Assembly (NCBI RefSeq): GCF_019704135.1
Contig: NZ_AP024355.1
Location: forward strand, 372,001 to 436,000
DNA: 64,000 nucleotides
Direction of reading: 5' to 3'
Origin: Desulfuromonas versatilis
Lineage (GTDB): Bacteria; Desulfobacterota; Desulfuromonadia; Desulfuromonadales; NIT-T3
Below are positions 1-8,366 of the stretch, piece after piece (the stretch's first letter is position 1; each line of letters begins with the position of its first letter). Below the pieces are notes generated by a model. It was not told where the DNA came from and made no database searches. It worked only from the letters and a program-made list of their open reading frames with translations. A program made the position numbers and the translations under genes.

Positions 1-272
1 TCGGAGCCCGGGGCGCTCTCGCGCTCGAGAAAGCGCGCGGCGTGCTCGATGAGCTGCTCCAGCGTGCAGCCGCTCAATTCCGCGGGAAAGCACATGGCGC
101 TGTTGTGCGAGGTGTAGGGGATGTCGGGGTGCACCAGCAGCTGGTGGCGGGTGACGAACCCGGCGCGGCCCCAGCCGTTGCCCTCCAGCTCCCCGGCCAG
201 TTGCGAGGCCAGCGCGCCGGTCCCGCGGCTCTCCAGGTTGTCCGTGTCGTCAAGCGAGATGAGAATATTCAT
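1..272 (-). CDS. TiaS-like DDTDN-domain protein, N-terminal part cut by the window edge
   Basis: The frame is open from an ATG at 272 to the window edge and gives about 90 residues starting MNILISLDDTDNLESRGTG. The DDTDN...GTG segment resembles the N-terminal domain of TiaS-type proteins (archaeal tRNA-Ile agmatidine synthetase), which also have short uncharacterised bacterial relatives. A ribosome binding site (GGGAGG) lies 7-8 bases before the ATG. It follows tupA by 83 bases on the same strand, so it may be the last gene of a tungstate-related unit. The C-terminal part is missing, so catalytic residues cannot be judged. The real function in bacteria is not known to me; the family link is from motif memory only. 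Confidence 0.6.
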   Translation of the reverse strand, partial: MNILISLDDTDNLESRGTGALASQLAGELEGNGWGRAGFVTRHQLLVHPDIPYTSHNSAMCFPAELSGCTLEQLIEHAARFLERESAPGS

Positions 273-355
273 GAGGCGGCCTCCCAGGGTAGAAGAGCCG
301 CCGGTGCGGGGACCGACGGCTCTTTACAGGGATTGCAGATGGTTTTCGGTTTTCC

Positions 356-1162
356 CTATTTCGAATAGGTGAAGAACAGCTGCTGGCCGTTCACCCGGTA
401 TTCGGCGATCCGCCTCTGCCCTTCGGGCGAGATCAGGTAGTCGACGAAGGCCTGGGCCAGCTCCTTTTTCACGTGGGGGTGCTTGGCCGGGTTGACGGCC
501 ATGACCCCGTAGGGGTTGAAGAGCCGCTCGTCACCCTCGACCCGCACCTTGAGGTTGGTCTTCTCCTGGTAGGCGATGTAGGTGCCGCGGTCGGCGAGGG
601 TGTAGCCCTGGCGCTCGTCGGCCATGTTGATGACCTCGCCCATGCCGCGGCCGGCTTCCAGGTGCCAGTCGCCCGCGGGGCTCACCCCGGCGGCCTGCCA
701 GAGTTCCTTCTCCTTGGTGTGAGTCCCCGACTGGTCGCCGCGGGAGACGAAGGTGGCCTTGGCGGAAGCGATTTTCGGCAGGGCCGCGGCGGCATCGGTC
801 ATCCCGGCGACCCCGGCGGGATCGGCGGCGGGGCCGAGGATCACGAAGTCGTTGTACATGACGTCCTTGCGCTCGAGGGCGTAGCCTTCGGCCACGAACT
901 TGTCTTCGAGGGCGCGGGCATGGACCAGCACCACATCGACGTCGCCGGCCTCGCCGAGCTTGAGGGCCTTGCCGGTCCCCACGGCGATGACGTCGACCTT
1001 GCAGTTGTTCTGCTCCTCGAAGGGGGGGAGCAGGTCCTTGAGCAGCCCGGAGTTTTCGGTGGAAGTGGTGGTGGCCAGGCGCAGGCGCTCTTCGGCGCCG
1101 GCGACGCCGCCGACCAGCAGCAGGGCGACCAGGGCCAGACACAAAATACGCAGACGATGCAT
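356..1162 (-). CDS. tupA: Tungstate ABC transporter substrate-binding protein (TupA-like)
   Basis: This 268-residue periplasmic protein has a signal peptide (about residues 1-23, ending in VAGA). The start of the mature protein, RLATTTSTENSGLL, is typical of TupA/WtpA tungstate-binding proteins, as are the segments AVGTGKALKLGEAGDVDVVL and YNDFVILGP. It should capture tungstate and pass it to a TupBC importer. No permease or ATPase is next to it; the matching tupB-tupC pair lies near 49-50 kb on the same strand, so the system appears split. AAGGAG lies 8 bases before the ATG. It sits downstream of a porin, with a strong palindromic hairpin between them. A molybdate preference cannot be excluded from sequence. 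Confidence 0.9.
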   Translation of the reverse strand: MHRLRILCLALVALLLVGGVAGAEERLRLATTTSTENSGLLKDLLPPFEEQNNCKVDVIAVGTGKALKLGEAGDVDVVLVHARALEDKFVAEGYALERKDVMYNDFVILGPAADPAGVAGMTDAAAALPKIASAKATFVSRGDQSGTHTKEKELWQAAGVSPAGDWHLEAGRGMGEVINMADERQGYTLADRGTYIAYQEKTNLKVRVEGDERLFNPYGVMAVNPAKHPHVKKELAQAFVDYLISPEGQRRIAEYRVNGQQLFFTYSK

Positions 1163-1192
1163 GGTGGAGGCTCCTTTCTCTAAGGGGGAGGA

Positions 1193-1220
1193 ACGGCCGG
1201 GGCCCGCGGGCCCCGGCCGT
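1193..1220. terminator. Perfect 28-base GC-rich palindrome between porin and tupA
   Basis: The sequence is a perfect inverted repeat centred at 1206/1207, almost entirely G and C. On the minus strand it follows the porin stop at 1273 and precedes the tupA start at 1162. No T-run follows, so it may be an attenuator, an RNA processing site or a weak terminator. Confidence 0.5.
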
Positions 1221-1272
1221 CTGTTACGAGTTTAGCCGCTACGGCGGATTAGGCCCGCCGGGGGCGCAGGGC

Positions 1273-2514
1273 TCAGTAGCTGAACTGGGCCTGAAGACGG
1301 AAGATGTTGTCATCGTTGTCTGCCACCAGGTCGTCGTCGACATGGGTGAAGTCGGCCTGGAGTTTGGCGTTGTGCTTGACGAAGTAGTAGTTGACGCCCC
1401 CCTGAATCTGGGACTTGTCGAACTTGGCCGAGGCGGTGGAGTCGTCGGACTCGATCGCCGAATAGCGCACGCCCAGCTCGAGCTTGGAGGGGATCAGCTG
1501 GTAGCCGGCCTGCACGTAGTAGCCGTCGGCGTTCCAGTCGTCGCCCAGGTCGGGGTCGGCGTTGAGATGGTAGTACTCGGAGGCGAAGCTGATGCCCATC
1601 CAGGTGGCGTTGAGGTTGGTGGTCCACAGCAGCCAGGTGAGGTCGTTGCCGAAACTGGTGGTAAAGTTGGCCGCAGTCAGCCCGTCGAGGTTCAGGGCCA
1701 CGTCCATGACGTCGTTGTCGCGGTTGAAGTTGCCGGCGACGTCGGCTTCGCTGATCTTGGACCAGGCCGAGGAGACACCCAGGTTCAGCTTGGGTTTGTC
1801 GCTGGGCCAACCGGCCTCGTCCATCTTGTATTCGCCCAGGGGGTTGAAGTCGAGGCGTCCGGCCAGCATGTGGTGGTTGTCGGGGTTGCTGGTGTTGGGG
1901 CCGTTGCCGCTGAACAGGCCTACCCGGTACTCAAGCAGTTTTCCGGCGATGTCCCCGGAAGCCTCGATGCCGAGGTCGCGGCCGAGGTTGAAGGTGTCGT
2001 TGGCCAGCGAGCGCTCGGGGAACAGCTGGCGGGAAGCCGAGGTCAGCTCCTGGCGGGCCTGGGCCGGCTTGAACTGGCCGAACTGCAGGGTGAAGGGGGC
2101 GGCGAACTCATAGTTGATGAAGGCGTCCTCGGTGGTGAAGCCGTTTTTCATGTCGCCCTGGAACTTGTAGCCGAATTTTTTGCTCACCAGGTTGCCCTGC
2201 AGCTGCAGCTTGAAGCGGCGGATGTTGAAGTCGCTGGTGTCGTCCTTGGCCTGGCTGTCGAAGTCGGTAAAGGTGTAGAGCAGCTGGGCGTAGCCGCCGA
2301 TCTGGGCGCGGTAGTTGCCGTCGGCGCTCTCTGCCACGATCCCCTTGCCGGGCTGGTAGGAGACGAGGCTCTTGTTCTTGTTGGCCTCGGCGTATTCTTC
2401 GGCGGTTATGACCCCTTTTTCCTTGAGGATATCCTCCAGGGTCTTGGCCTGGCCGGTGGCGGCCAGCAGCAGTGCGGCCAGGGCCGCAGTCAGGGTCAGA
2501 GAGAGTTTCTTCAT
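1273..2514 (-). CDS. Outer-membrane porin, OprO/OprP-like
   Basis: A 413-residue beta-barrel protein. I chose the ATG at 2514 because it gives a clear signal peptide (MKKLSLTLTAALAALLLAATGQA) and has AAGGAGG 11 bases upstream; an in-frame start 51 bases further upstream lacks both. After the signal there is a short helical segment (TLEDILKEKGVITAEEYAEA) common in Geobacter-type porins. The barrel then alternates aromatic and charged residues (RFKLQLQGNLVSKKFGYKFQGD) and ends in ...RLQAQFSY, with the terminal aromatic expected of outer-membrane proteins. It resembles phosphate-selective porin O/P. Its position between the PBP regulator and tupA suggests oxyanion uptake, possibly tungstate or molybdate; that substrate is an inference. 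Confidence 0.8.
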   Translation of the reverse strand: MKKLSLTLTAALAALLLAATGQAKTLEDILKEKGVITAEEYAEANKNKSLVSYQPGKGIVAESADGNYRAQIGGYAQLLYTFTDFDSQAKDDTSDFNIRRFKLQLQGNLVSKKFGYKFQGDMKNGFTTEDAFINYEFAAPFTLQFGQFKPAQARQELTSASRQLFPERSLANDTFNLGRDLGIEASGDIAGKLLEYRVGLFSGNGPNTSNPDNHHMLAGRLDFNPLGEYKMDEAGWPSDKPKLNLGVSSAWSKISEADVAGNFNRDNDVMDVALNLDGLTAANFTTSFGNDLTWLLWTTNLNATWMGISFASEYYHLNADPDLGDDWNADGYYVQAGYQLIPSKLELGVRYSAIESDDSTASAKFDKSQIQGGVNYYFVKHNAKLQADFTHVDDDLVADNDDNIFRLQAQFSY

Positions 2515-2542
2515 CCTTGTTGTTCCTCCTTGAGCAAATAAG

Positions 2543-2568
2543 TTACCAAAAATTACCAAAAACAACCA
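2543..2568. promoter_or_regulatory. Candidate operator: direct TTACCA repeats before the porin
   Basis: TTACCA occurs at 2543 and again at 2553, exactly one helical turn apart, and the second copy continues as TTACCAAAAACAACCA. A 14/16 match (TTACCAGAAGCAACCA) lies at 2780-2795. The sites lie 29-54 bases before the porin start and downstream of an HTH-PBP regulator, so they could bind it. This is inferred from repetition and position only. Confidence 0.35.
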
Positions 2569-2779
2569 AAAGTCCGAGCAGGTGCTGCAATGGGGATGCC
2601 AGAATGCCGTTTACGCAAAATCGCATACTTAATCCCGGTGCCTCTTTATCCTGCTGGATAAAATTGGAACAGAGCGAGCTAGGATGGGTCATTTTGGTTC
2701 AGTTCAAGGCGGCGGAAAAGGCTTTGAAGGGAAGTCGCCCGGCAAGGCATCGCTGCGATGGGCTGAAAATTTCTAAAAC

Positions 2780-2795
2780 TTACCAGAAGCAACCA
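2780..2795. promoter_or_regulatory. Second copy of the TTACCA-type site
   Basis: TTACCAGAAGCAACCA matches the site at 2553-2568 in 14 of 16 positions. It lies between the regulator stop and the porin start, in the same orientation as the first copy. Confidence 0.3.
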
Positions 2796-2880
2796 TGAGG
2801 GCAAGCTCAAGGTCTGGGGGAGGTTCAGCCCCGGTTTGCCTTCGGGACGAAAAGGGTTGGGAGAGGAACGGGGGAGGGAC

Positions 2881-3792
2881 TCAGCGGCTGCGGGGATAGA
2901 TCATTTTGCCGCACAGGCTCAGGTCGTAGCCGGTGAGGCTCTCGGCCAGGGCGCGGAAGGGCTGGCCGTGCAGCATTTCCAGGAACAGTTGCACGCTTTT
3001 GGAAAAAAAGCCGTCTTTGGGAATGATCAGATCGAAGCGCTCCCAGCCAAGGGGAATGAAGTCGAGATCGAGCAGGGCCGCCACCGCACCGATCGCCGGC
3101 CCGGCATCGGCTCGCCCGGCCAGGACCTCGAGGCCGACCTCGACGTGGCTGGCCAGCTCGCGCTCGTAGCCTGGCAGTTGGCGGCAGTCGAGCCCGGCCT
3201 TTAGGATTTCCCGGTCGAACAGCAGCCGGGTGCTCGCCTCGAGGGGGCGGTTGACCACGCACAGGTCGCGGGCGCCCAGGTCGGCCACCGCTCGGATGCC
3301 GCGGGGATTGCCCTTGGCGACCACCAGCCCCTGTTCGCGGCGGCAGAAATTGACCAGGGCGGGGACCTCGTCCAGCTCGCTGGCGGCGAAGGCGAAGTTG
3401 TACTCCTGGTTGTCCTCCTGGGCGAGGTGGCTGGTGGCGAGATGGCATTGGCCCCGGCGCAGGGCCTTCAGGCCCCCGAGGCTGCCGAGGTTGCCGAACA
3501 GAACCGTCTGCTCGGGGTTGAGCTTGCGAAACAGCGGCAGCGAGCGGTCGAGCAGGATGTCGTTGCTGCCGGCGATCAGCAGCAGGTTGGGGATCTGCAC
3601 CGCCGATTCCAGCTGCTTGGGGTAGTTGATGGTCTTGCTTTCCACCCACTGTTCGACCAGCTCCTTGGGAAACAGCCACTTGCCGGTGATCTTGGTGGCC
3701 GGCAGCCCCTTCTCGGTAATCAGGGTATAGACCATCTTCTCGTTGATGCCGAGAAAGCGGGCGACTTCTTTGGTGGAGAGGAGCTTTTCCAT
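2881..3792 (-). CDS. HTH plus PBP-like domain regulator, probably molybdate/tungstate related
   Basis: This 303-residue protein has an excisionase-type helix-turn-helix at residues 1-52 (LSTKEVARFLGINEKMVYTL, then WLFPKELVEQW). A periplasmic-binding-like domain follows (PF12727-type, about 65-300), including LFGNLGSLGGLKALRRGQCH and a polar C-terminal half. No signal peptide or membrane segment is present, so it should act in the cytoplasm as a DNA-binding sensor. The PBP-like domain is paralogous to the C-terminus of the neighbouring MoeA fusion (shared NxGSLGGLxALR). Its neighbours are MoeA genes, a porin and tupA, which points to control by molybdate, tungstate or the cofactor. The ligand is inferred. 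Confidence 0.8.
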   Translation of the reverse strand: MEKLLSTKEVARFLGINEKMVYTLITEKGLPATKITGKWLFPKELVEQWVESKTINYPKQLESAVQIPNLLLIAGSNDILLDRSLPLFRKLNPEQTVLFGNLGSLGGLKALRRGQCHLATSHLAQEDNQEYNFAFAASELDEVPALVNFCRREQGLVVAKGNPRGIRAVADLGARDLCVVNRPLEASTRLLFDREILKAGLDCRQLPGYERELASHVEVGLEVLAGRADAGPAIGAVAALLDLDFIPLGWERFDLIIPKDGFFSKSVQLFLEMLHGQPFRALAESLTGYDLSLCGKMIYPRSR

Positions 3793-3926
3793 GGTCAGGA
3801 TCCGTGGTTGGAGGCCTTCGGGCAGGTGGTCATCCGGTAAATCGACCGGGTGACGGCTGCCGCGGATTTTGGGTCGTTTTCCGGCGGAAAGACACCCTCC
3901 GGAGTTGCAAAGACCGTTCCCCTCTC

Positions 3927-5867
3927 TCAGCCTTCCAGCCCCATGCCCGGGTGCATGATCCGGCCGGTGAGCGGGGTTTCGTAGCCGCCGAGGGCGTCGA
4001 TCTGCTTTATCAAGGGTTCGGACTGCAGCAGCTCGATCAGGGTGAGGATCTTGTGGTCCTCGGTAAAGCGGGCGGGGATAACCAGGTCGTAGCGTTCGCG
4101 GGCCAGGGGGACGAAATCGAGCCCCAGGGCCTTGGCCGCCGAGCGGATGCCCAGGGCGGCGTCGGCCGAGCCGGTCAGCACGTTCACCGCCACCGCCATG
4201 TGGGTGTATTCCTCGCGTTCGTAGCCCCGCACCCGAGCCGGGGCAATCCCGGCCTGCTTGAGGTGGTAATCGAGCAGGATGCGGGTGCCGGCGCCGCGCT
4301 GGCGGTTGATGAAGCCGACGTCCTCCCGGGCCAGGTCATGGATGTCGCGGATGTTTTTCGGGTTTCCCGCAGGCACGATCAGCCCCTGGTGGCGGATGGC
4401 CAGGTTGACCACCACCACCTCGAGGCCGGGGAGGTATTTTTCCAGAAAGGGGAAATTGAAGTCGCCGCTCTGCGGGTCGAACAGGTGCACCCCGGCGAAC
4501 ATGGCCGAGCCGGCGCGCAGAGCGGTCAGCCCGCCGAGGCTGCCGACGTTGCTGGAGACCAGCCGCAGCGGCTCGCCGCGCCCCATCAGTTCGTTGGAGA
4601 GCAGATCGAGGGTGTTGTCGTGGCTGCCCACGTGCACCAGCACGCTCTCCAGCAGCGGGGCGGGGACCAGCAGCTCGGCGCTGACCCGCTCGTCCTGCTC
4701 GAGCCCCTCGCTGCCGGCGGGGACCCGGACCAGGGCCTGGGCGCGGGTCAGATTGGTGATCATCCCCGGGCCCCGGCCCAGGGGCACCGCCATGGCCTCC
4801 TCACCGATCTTGCCCACCGCCAGCCGCAGCATTTCCTCGGCGCCGAGCCGGGAGGGGGTCTTGCGGGTGATGCGGACCTCGATCCGCTCGCGGCTCGGCG
4901 CCGGGGCGCGCCCCAGCCAGGCGACCAGCGGGGCGAGCACCTCCTCGAAGCAGACGATGGCGCTGCCGGGGTAGCCGGGAGCGCCGACCAGCAGCTTGCC
5001 GGCGGCCGTTCCGATCAGGGTCGGCTTGCCCGGGCTCACCGCCAGCCCGTGGGCGAGAACCTCGCCGAGCTCGGCGAATATGCGGCTGGTGAAATCCCGA
5101 GTTCCGGCCGAGGAGCCGGCGCCGACCACCACCACCTGGGCTTCGGAGGCGAGAGCCTCTTCGACCGCCCGGCGGATCCGCTCGGGGTCGTCGGGGACCG
5201 GGGCCGTCCAGCGCATCCGGGCTCCCCAGTTTTTGGCCAGAGCGGCCAGCACCTGGGAGTTGCTCTCGACCACCTGGCCGGGAGCCGGCTGCGGCCGGGT
5301 GGCGAAGTCGAGCACCTCATCACCGGTGGGGATGAAGCAGATGCGCAGCGGCTGCCAGACCTCCAGCTCCCAGATCCCCGCGGAGAGCAGGGCGCCGACG
5401 TCATAGGCCGACAGGGGGTGGTTCTGGGGGAGCATCAGCTCGGTGGCGACGATGTCCTGGCCGATGCGCCGCACGTGCATCCAGGGGAAAGCCGGCGCCT
5501 CGATCTGCAGCGCGCCGCCGGGGTCCTGGACCACGTCCTCGATCTTGATGACGGCATCGGTTCCGCCGGGCAGGGGCTGGCCGGTGTTGACCGGGAAGAA
5601 ATCGCGCCCCGGCTCCAGGCGCAGCGGGTGTCCCTCGCGGGCGGTGAAGGTCGCTTCGGCCTTGACCGCGATGCCGTCCATGGCGGCGCTGTGGAAGGCG
5701 GGGGAAGAGAGCCGGGCGTGGACCGGCGCGGCGGTGACCCGGCCGGCGGCCAGATGGGCGGGGACGGTTTCGCTGCCGACCAGGGCCTCGCGGTCGAGGG
5801 CCGCCCGGGCCCGCTCCAGCGCTTCGGCCACGGGGATGGTTTTCAGGTAGATATTGCGTTTGCTCAT
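3927..5867 (-). CDS. MoeA-type molybdopterin molybdotransferase fused to a PBP-like domain
   Basis: A 646-residue protein with the MoeA domains in order: MoeA_N (about 10-175; AAMDGIAVKAEATF and GGTDAVIKIEDVVQ), the MoCF/MogA-like fold (about 185-325; TGDEVLDF, GAGSSAGTRDF, SPGKPT, GAPGYPGSAIV), and MoeA_C (about 340-415). A PBP-like domain (about 435-640) carries SSNVGSLGGLTALRAGSAM. MoeA inserts Mo or W into adenylylated molybdopterin. The binding-protein-like tail may sense the metal or cofactor, or select between them; that is inference. Motifs deviate from classical MoeA (AAMDG for SAMDG), so this paralog may be specialised. It lies 46 bases after another moeA in the same direction. Confidence 0.88.
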   Translation of the reverse strand: MSKRNIYLKTIPVAEALERARAALDREALVGSETVPAHLAAGRVTAAPVHARLSSPAFHSAAMDGIAVKAEATFTAREGHPLRLEPGRDFFPVNTGQPLPGGTDAVIKIEDVVQDPGGALQIEAPAFPWMHVRRIGQDIVATELMLPQNHPLSAYDVGALLSAGIWELEVWQPLRICFIPTGDEVLDFATRPQPAPGQVVESNSQVLAALAKNWGARMRWTAPVPDDPERIRRAVEEALASEAQVVVVGAGSSAGTRDFTSRIFAELGEVLAHGLAVSPGKPTLIGTAAGKLLVGAPGYPGSAIVCFEEVLAPLVAWLGRAPAPSRERIEVRITRKTPSRLGAEEMLRLAVGKIGEEAMAVPLGRGPGMITNLTRAQALVRVPAGSEGLEQDERVSAELLVPAPLLESVLVHVGSHDNTLDLLSNELMGRGEPLRLVSSNVGSLGGLTALRAGSAMFAGVHLFDPQSGDFNFPFLEKYLPGLEVVVVNLAIRHQGLIVPAGNPKNIRDIHDLAREDVGFINRQRGAGTRILLDYHLKQAGIAPARVRGYEREEYTHMAVAVNVLTGSADAALGIRSAAKALGLDFVPLARERYDLVIPARFTEDHKILTLIELLQSEPLIKQIDALGGYETPLTGRIMHPGMGLEG

Positions 5868-5913
5868 GGGGTAATGCTCCCTGGACGGTGGGCTGGCGCG
5901 GCGGATCGGGGGC

Positions 5914-7155
5914 TCAGAGGACCCAGACGTCGACCTCGTCGCCTTGTTGGAACCCCTCGGATTCGGCGGGGATGACCAGCAGCCCGTGGCTCTGCAGCAG
6001 GGTGCGCAGCAGCCCGGATTTGCCCATCACCGGCTGGGCCAGCGGCAGCCCGCCGGCGGCGGGCTCCAGGCGCACCCGGACGAAGTCCTCGCGCCCCTGG
6101 CGCGAGGCGAGGTTGCGGGCCAGCCGCGCCCGGCGCAGCGGGCGCAGGATTTCCTCGAAGGCCTGCCGGGCGCCGGCGAGGTGCCGGATGAAGGGCTGGC
6201 CGAGCACCGTCATGACCACCTGGGCCGAGCCGACCTGGCCGGGCAGCCCCACCACCGGCTTGTCGCCGACCCTGGCGAGGATGGTCGGCTTGCCGGGGCT
6301 GATGCTCACCCCGTGGGCGAGAATCTCCATGTCGGGCAGCGCCTCGATGGCGGCGATGGTCATGTCCCGGGTCCCCTTGGAGCTGCCGCCGGAGAGCAAC
6401 ACCAGGTCCGAGTCGGCCAGGGCGGTCTGCAAAACCGCCACCAGCCCGTCGAGGTCGTCCCCGACGATGCCGAAGCGGCGGGCGACCCCGCCGGCCTCCT
6501 CGGCCAGGCAGGCGACGGTGTAGGAGTTGACGTCGCGGATCTGCCCCAGCTGCGGTTTGGCGTCCACCGCCACCAACTCGTCGCCGGTGGAGATGATCCC
6601 CACCCGCGGCCGGCGGTGGACCCGCACCGAGCCGATCCCCAGGGCGGCGAGCAGGCCGATCTCCTGGGTGCGCAGCCGGCTGCCGGCGCTCAGGGCCGGC
6701 TCCCCGCTTGCTGCGTCTTCGCCCTGTTCCATGACGTTCTCGCCGGGGGCCAGGCTCTGGCGCACCTCGATGGTGCCGGCGCCCATCTCCTGGGTGTATT
6801 CGACCATGACCACGCTGTCGGCCCCCTGCGGCAGAAAGCCGCCGGTGGGGATCCAGGCGCAGGTGCCCGGCTCCAGGGCGAAATCCGGGGCGCGGTTGAC
6901 CTCGATCTCGGCCAGGCACTCGAGGTAGGCGGGGTTGCTTTCGCTGGCACCGAAGGCGTCGCGCGCCGCCAGGGCGTAGCCGTCCATGGCCGAGCGCCGC
7001 CCGGCGGGCAGGTCTTCGGGGGAGAGCAGGCCCTCGGCCAGCACCCGCTGATGGGCCTGGTCGAAGGGGACCGGCTCCGCCGCGGTGGGGGCGAAGGCCT
7101 TGAGCAGTTCCTGGAACTGGCTGCGGCTCAGGGTGTGAAGAAATCCCTGTTTCAT
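5914..7155 (-). CDS. moeA: Molybdopterin molybdenumtransferase MoeA
   Basis: A 413-residue MoeA with the full set of motifs: RRSAMDGYALAARD in the N-terminal domain, IPTGGFLPQGADSVVMVEYT, STGDELV, SGGSSKGTRDM and SPGKPT in the MogA-like fold, then GLPGQVGSAQVV before MoeA_C. It should catalyse metal insertion into molybdopterin in the cytoplasm. Length matches the family (about 400). It is the upstream partner of the MoeA-PBP fusion (46-bp gap). A third MoeA lies at 47.7 kb. Having three in one window suggests separate molybdenum and tungsten routes, although specificity cannot be read from the sequence. Confidence 0.9.
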   Translation of the reverse strand: MKQGFLHTLSRSQFQELLKAFAPTAAEPVPFDQAHQRVLAEGLLSPEDLPAGRRSAMDGYALAARDAFGASESNPAYLECLAEIEVNRAPDFALEPGTCAWIPTGGFLPQGADSVVMVEYTQEMGAGTIEVRQSLAPGENVMEQGEDAASGEPALSAGSRLRTQEIGLLAALGIGSVRVHRRPRVGIISTGDELVAVDAKPQLGQIRDVNSYTVACLAEEAGGVARRFGIVGDDLDGLVAVLQTALADSDLVLLSGGSSKGTRDMTIAAIEALPDMEILAHGVSISPGKPTILARVGDKPVVGLPGQVGSAQVVMTVLGQPFIRHLAGARQAFEEILRPLRRARLARNLASRQGREDFVRVRLEPAAGGLPLAQPVMGKSGLLRTLLQSHGLLVIPAESEGFQQGDEVDVWVL

Positions 7156-7255
7156 GGTGCGACTCCTGGTGTTGCTGGGATTTTCCGCGCGGGCGGATTC
7201 CTAAAATAACCCGCGGCCGCGAAAAATAAAAGCCCCCGCGGCAATCCGGTTTCCC

Positions 7256-8161
7256 CTAGCGGGTGCCAAGCGCCCGGCGACGATTGAACAGCAGCATGCC
7301 GCTGAGGATCAGGGTCATCCCCGCCAGATGGTAGCCGCGGATCGTTTCGCCCAGGAAAAAGGCGGCCATGGCCGAGGCGAAAAACGGCGTCAGGTTGATG
7401 AACAGGCCGGCCCGGTTGGCGCCGATCCTTTCCACCCCCCGGTTCCAGCAGAGATAGGCCAGCACGGAGGGGAACACCGCGACGTAGGCCAGGCTGGCAA
7501 GGACCTTGGCATTGAGGGGCGGCGCCGGGGTGTGCAGCGCTTCCCAGGCATAGAGCGGCAGCAGGAAAACCACCCCGATCAGAAAGGTCAGGGTCAGCAG
7601 GCTCAGCGGATGAATGGCCGGGCGCAGCCGCAGCATGGCGCTGTACAGCGCGTAGAGCAGCGTGGCGGCCAGCATCAGCAGGTCCCCCTGGGCAAAGGCC
7701 AGTTCCAGGAAGGTGCGCAACTCGCCGCGCAGCACGATGGCGATCGCCCCGGTCATGGCCAGGGCGACGCCGAAGGCCTGGTGGCCGCCGATCCGCTCGC
7801 GAAACAGCACAAAGGTGATGAGGATGATCAAGGCCGGCATCGCCGTCTGCATCAGGGCGATGTTGATCGCCGAGGTGGTATGGGCGGCGGCGTAGAGCAG
7901 GGTGTTGAAGCAGGCGATGCCGGTAAAGCCGAGCAGCAGCAGGGCCTTCCACCCCTGGCGGGCCTGGGGCAGGTCGCGCAGCACCTGGCGCCAGGTAAAG
8001 GGCAGCACCAGGGCCAGGGCGATGGCCCAGCGCCAGAAGGCCAGGGCCACCGGGGGGATCAGGTCGGCCACGCCCCGGGCAAGCACGGCGTTGCCGGCCC
8101 AGAACAGGGGCGGCAGGCTCAGCAGCAGGTATGGACCGAGGTTGTTGCGGAGTCTGGACAT
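7256..8161 (-). CDS. DMT-superfamily (EamA) permease
   Basis: A 301-residue membrane protein with about ten hydrophobic segments and two EamA repeats. The first begins PYLLLSLPPLFWAGNAVLARG; the second starts near DLLMLAATLLYALYSAML. It ends in the characteristic GETIRGYHLAGMTLILSGMLLF. I prefer the ATG at 8161 (MSRLRNNLGPYLLL) to an upstream in-frame ATG at 8344, because the extra 61 residues are hydrophilic and unlike the family. No strong ribosome binding site precedes 8161, so the start is uncertain. EamA proteins export small metabolites; the substrate here is unknown. It is divergent from the TRAP genes that begin at 8367. Confidence 0.82.
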   Translation of the reverse strand: MSRLRNNLGPYLLLSLPPLFWAGNAVLARGVADLIPPVALAFWRWAIALALVLPFTWRQVLRDLPQARQGWKALLLLGFTGIACFNTLLYAAAHTTSAINIALMQTAMPALIILITFVLFRERIGGHQAFGVALAMTGAIAIVLRGELRTFLELAFAQGDLLMLAATLLYALYSAMLRLRPAIHPLSLLTLTFLIGVVFLLPLYAWEALHTPAPPLNAKVLASLAYVAVFPSVLAYLCWNRGVERIGANRAGLFINLTPFFASAMAAFFLGETIRGYHLAGMTLILSGMLLFNRRRALGTR

Positions 8162-8366
8162 GGGTGGGCGGCCCCTGGTCTGGATTGGATTGGCCGGCTG
8201 GCCCTGCGGGGTTGCCGCGGCCGCCGGATTCAGCTGGAAATGATACGGAAAAAATTCCCTCAGGTCAAAGCCGTGCGGAGCACTCCCCGAGCCCGGCAGG
8301 TTGCAGTTGACATTGTCCAATCGATATTCTAGTGTTTTCTTCATTTATTAAAATTTGGAGGTGGGC

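Larger units (their letters stand above)
2515..2880. other. 366-bp intergenic region upstream of the porin
   Basis: No convincing coding sequence was seen; the in-frame stretch on the plus strand has no family resemblance. The region holds the porin ribosome binding site, two TTACCA-type repeat sites (annotated separately), and on the minus strand a possible hairpin around 2803-2845 just past the regulator stop. No T-run follows that hairpin. Confidence 0.5.

Noticed and set aside
2472-2798. Plus-strand open frame across the porin upstream region
   Set aside because: It begins antisense inside the porin signal peptide and has no recognisable protein features.
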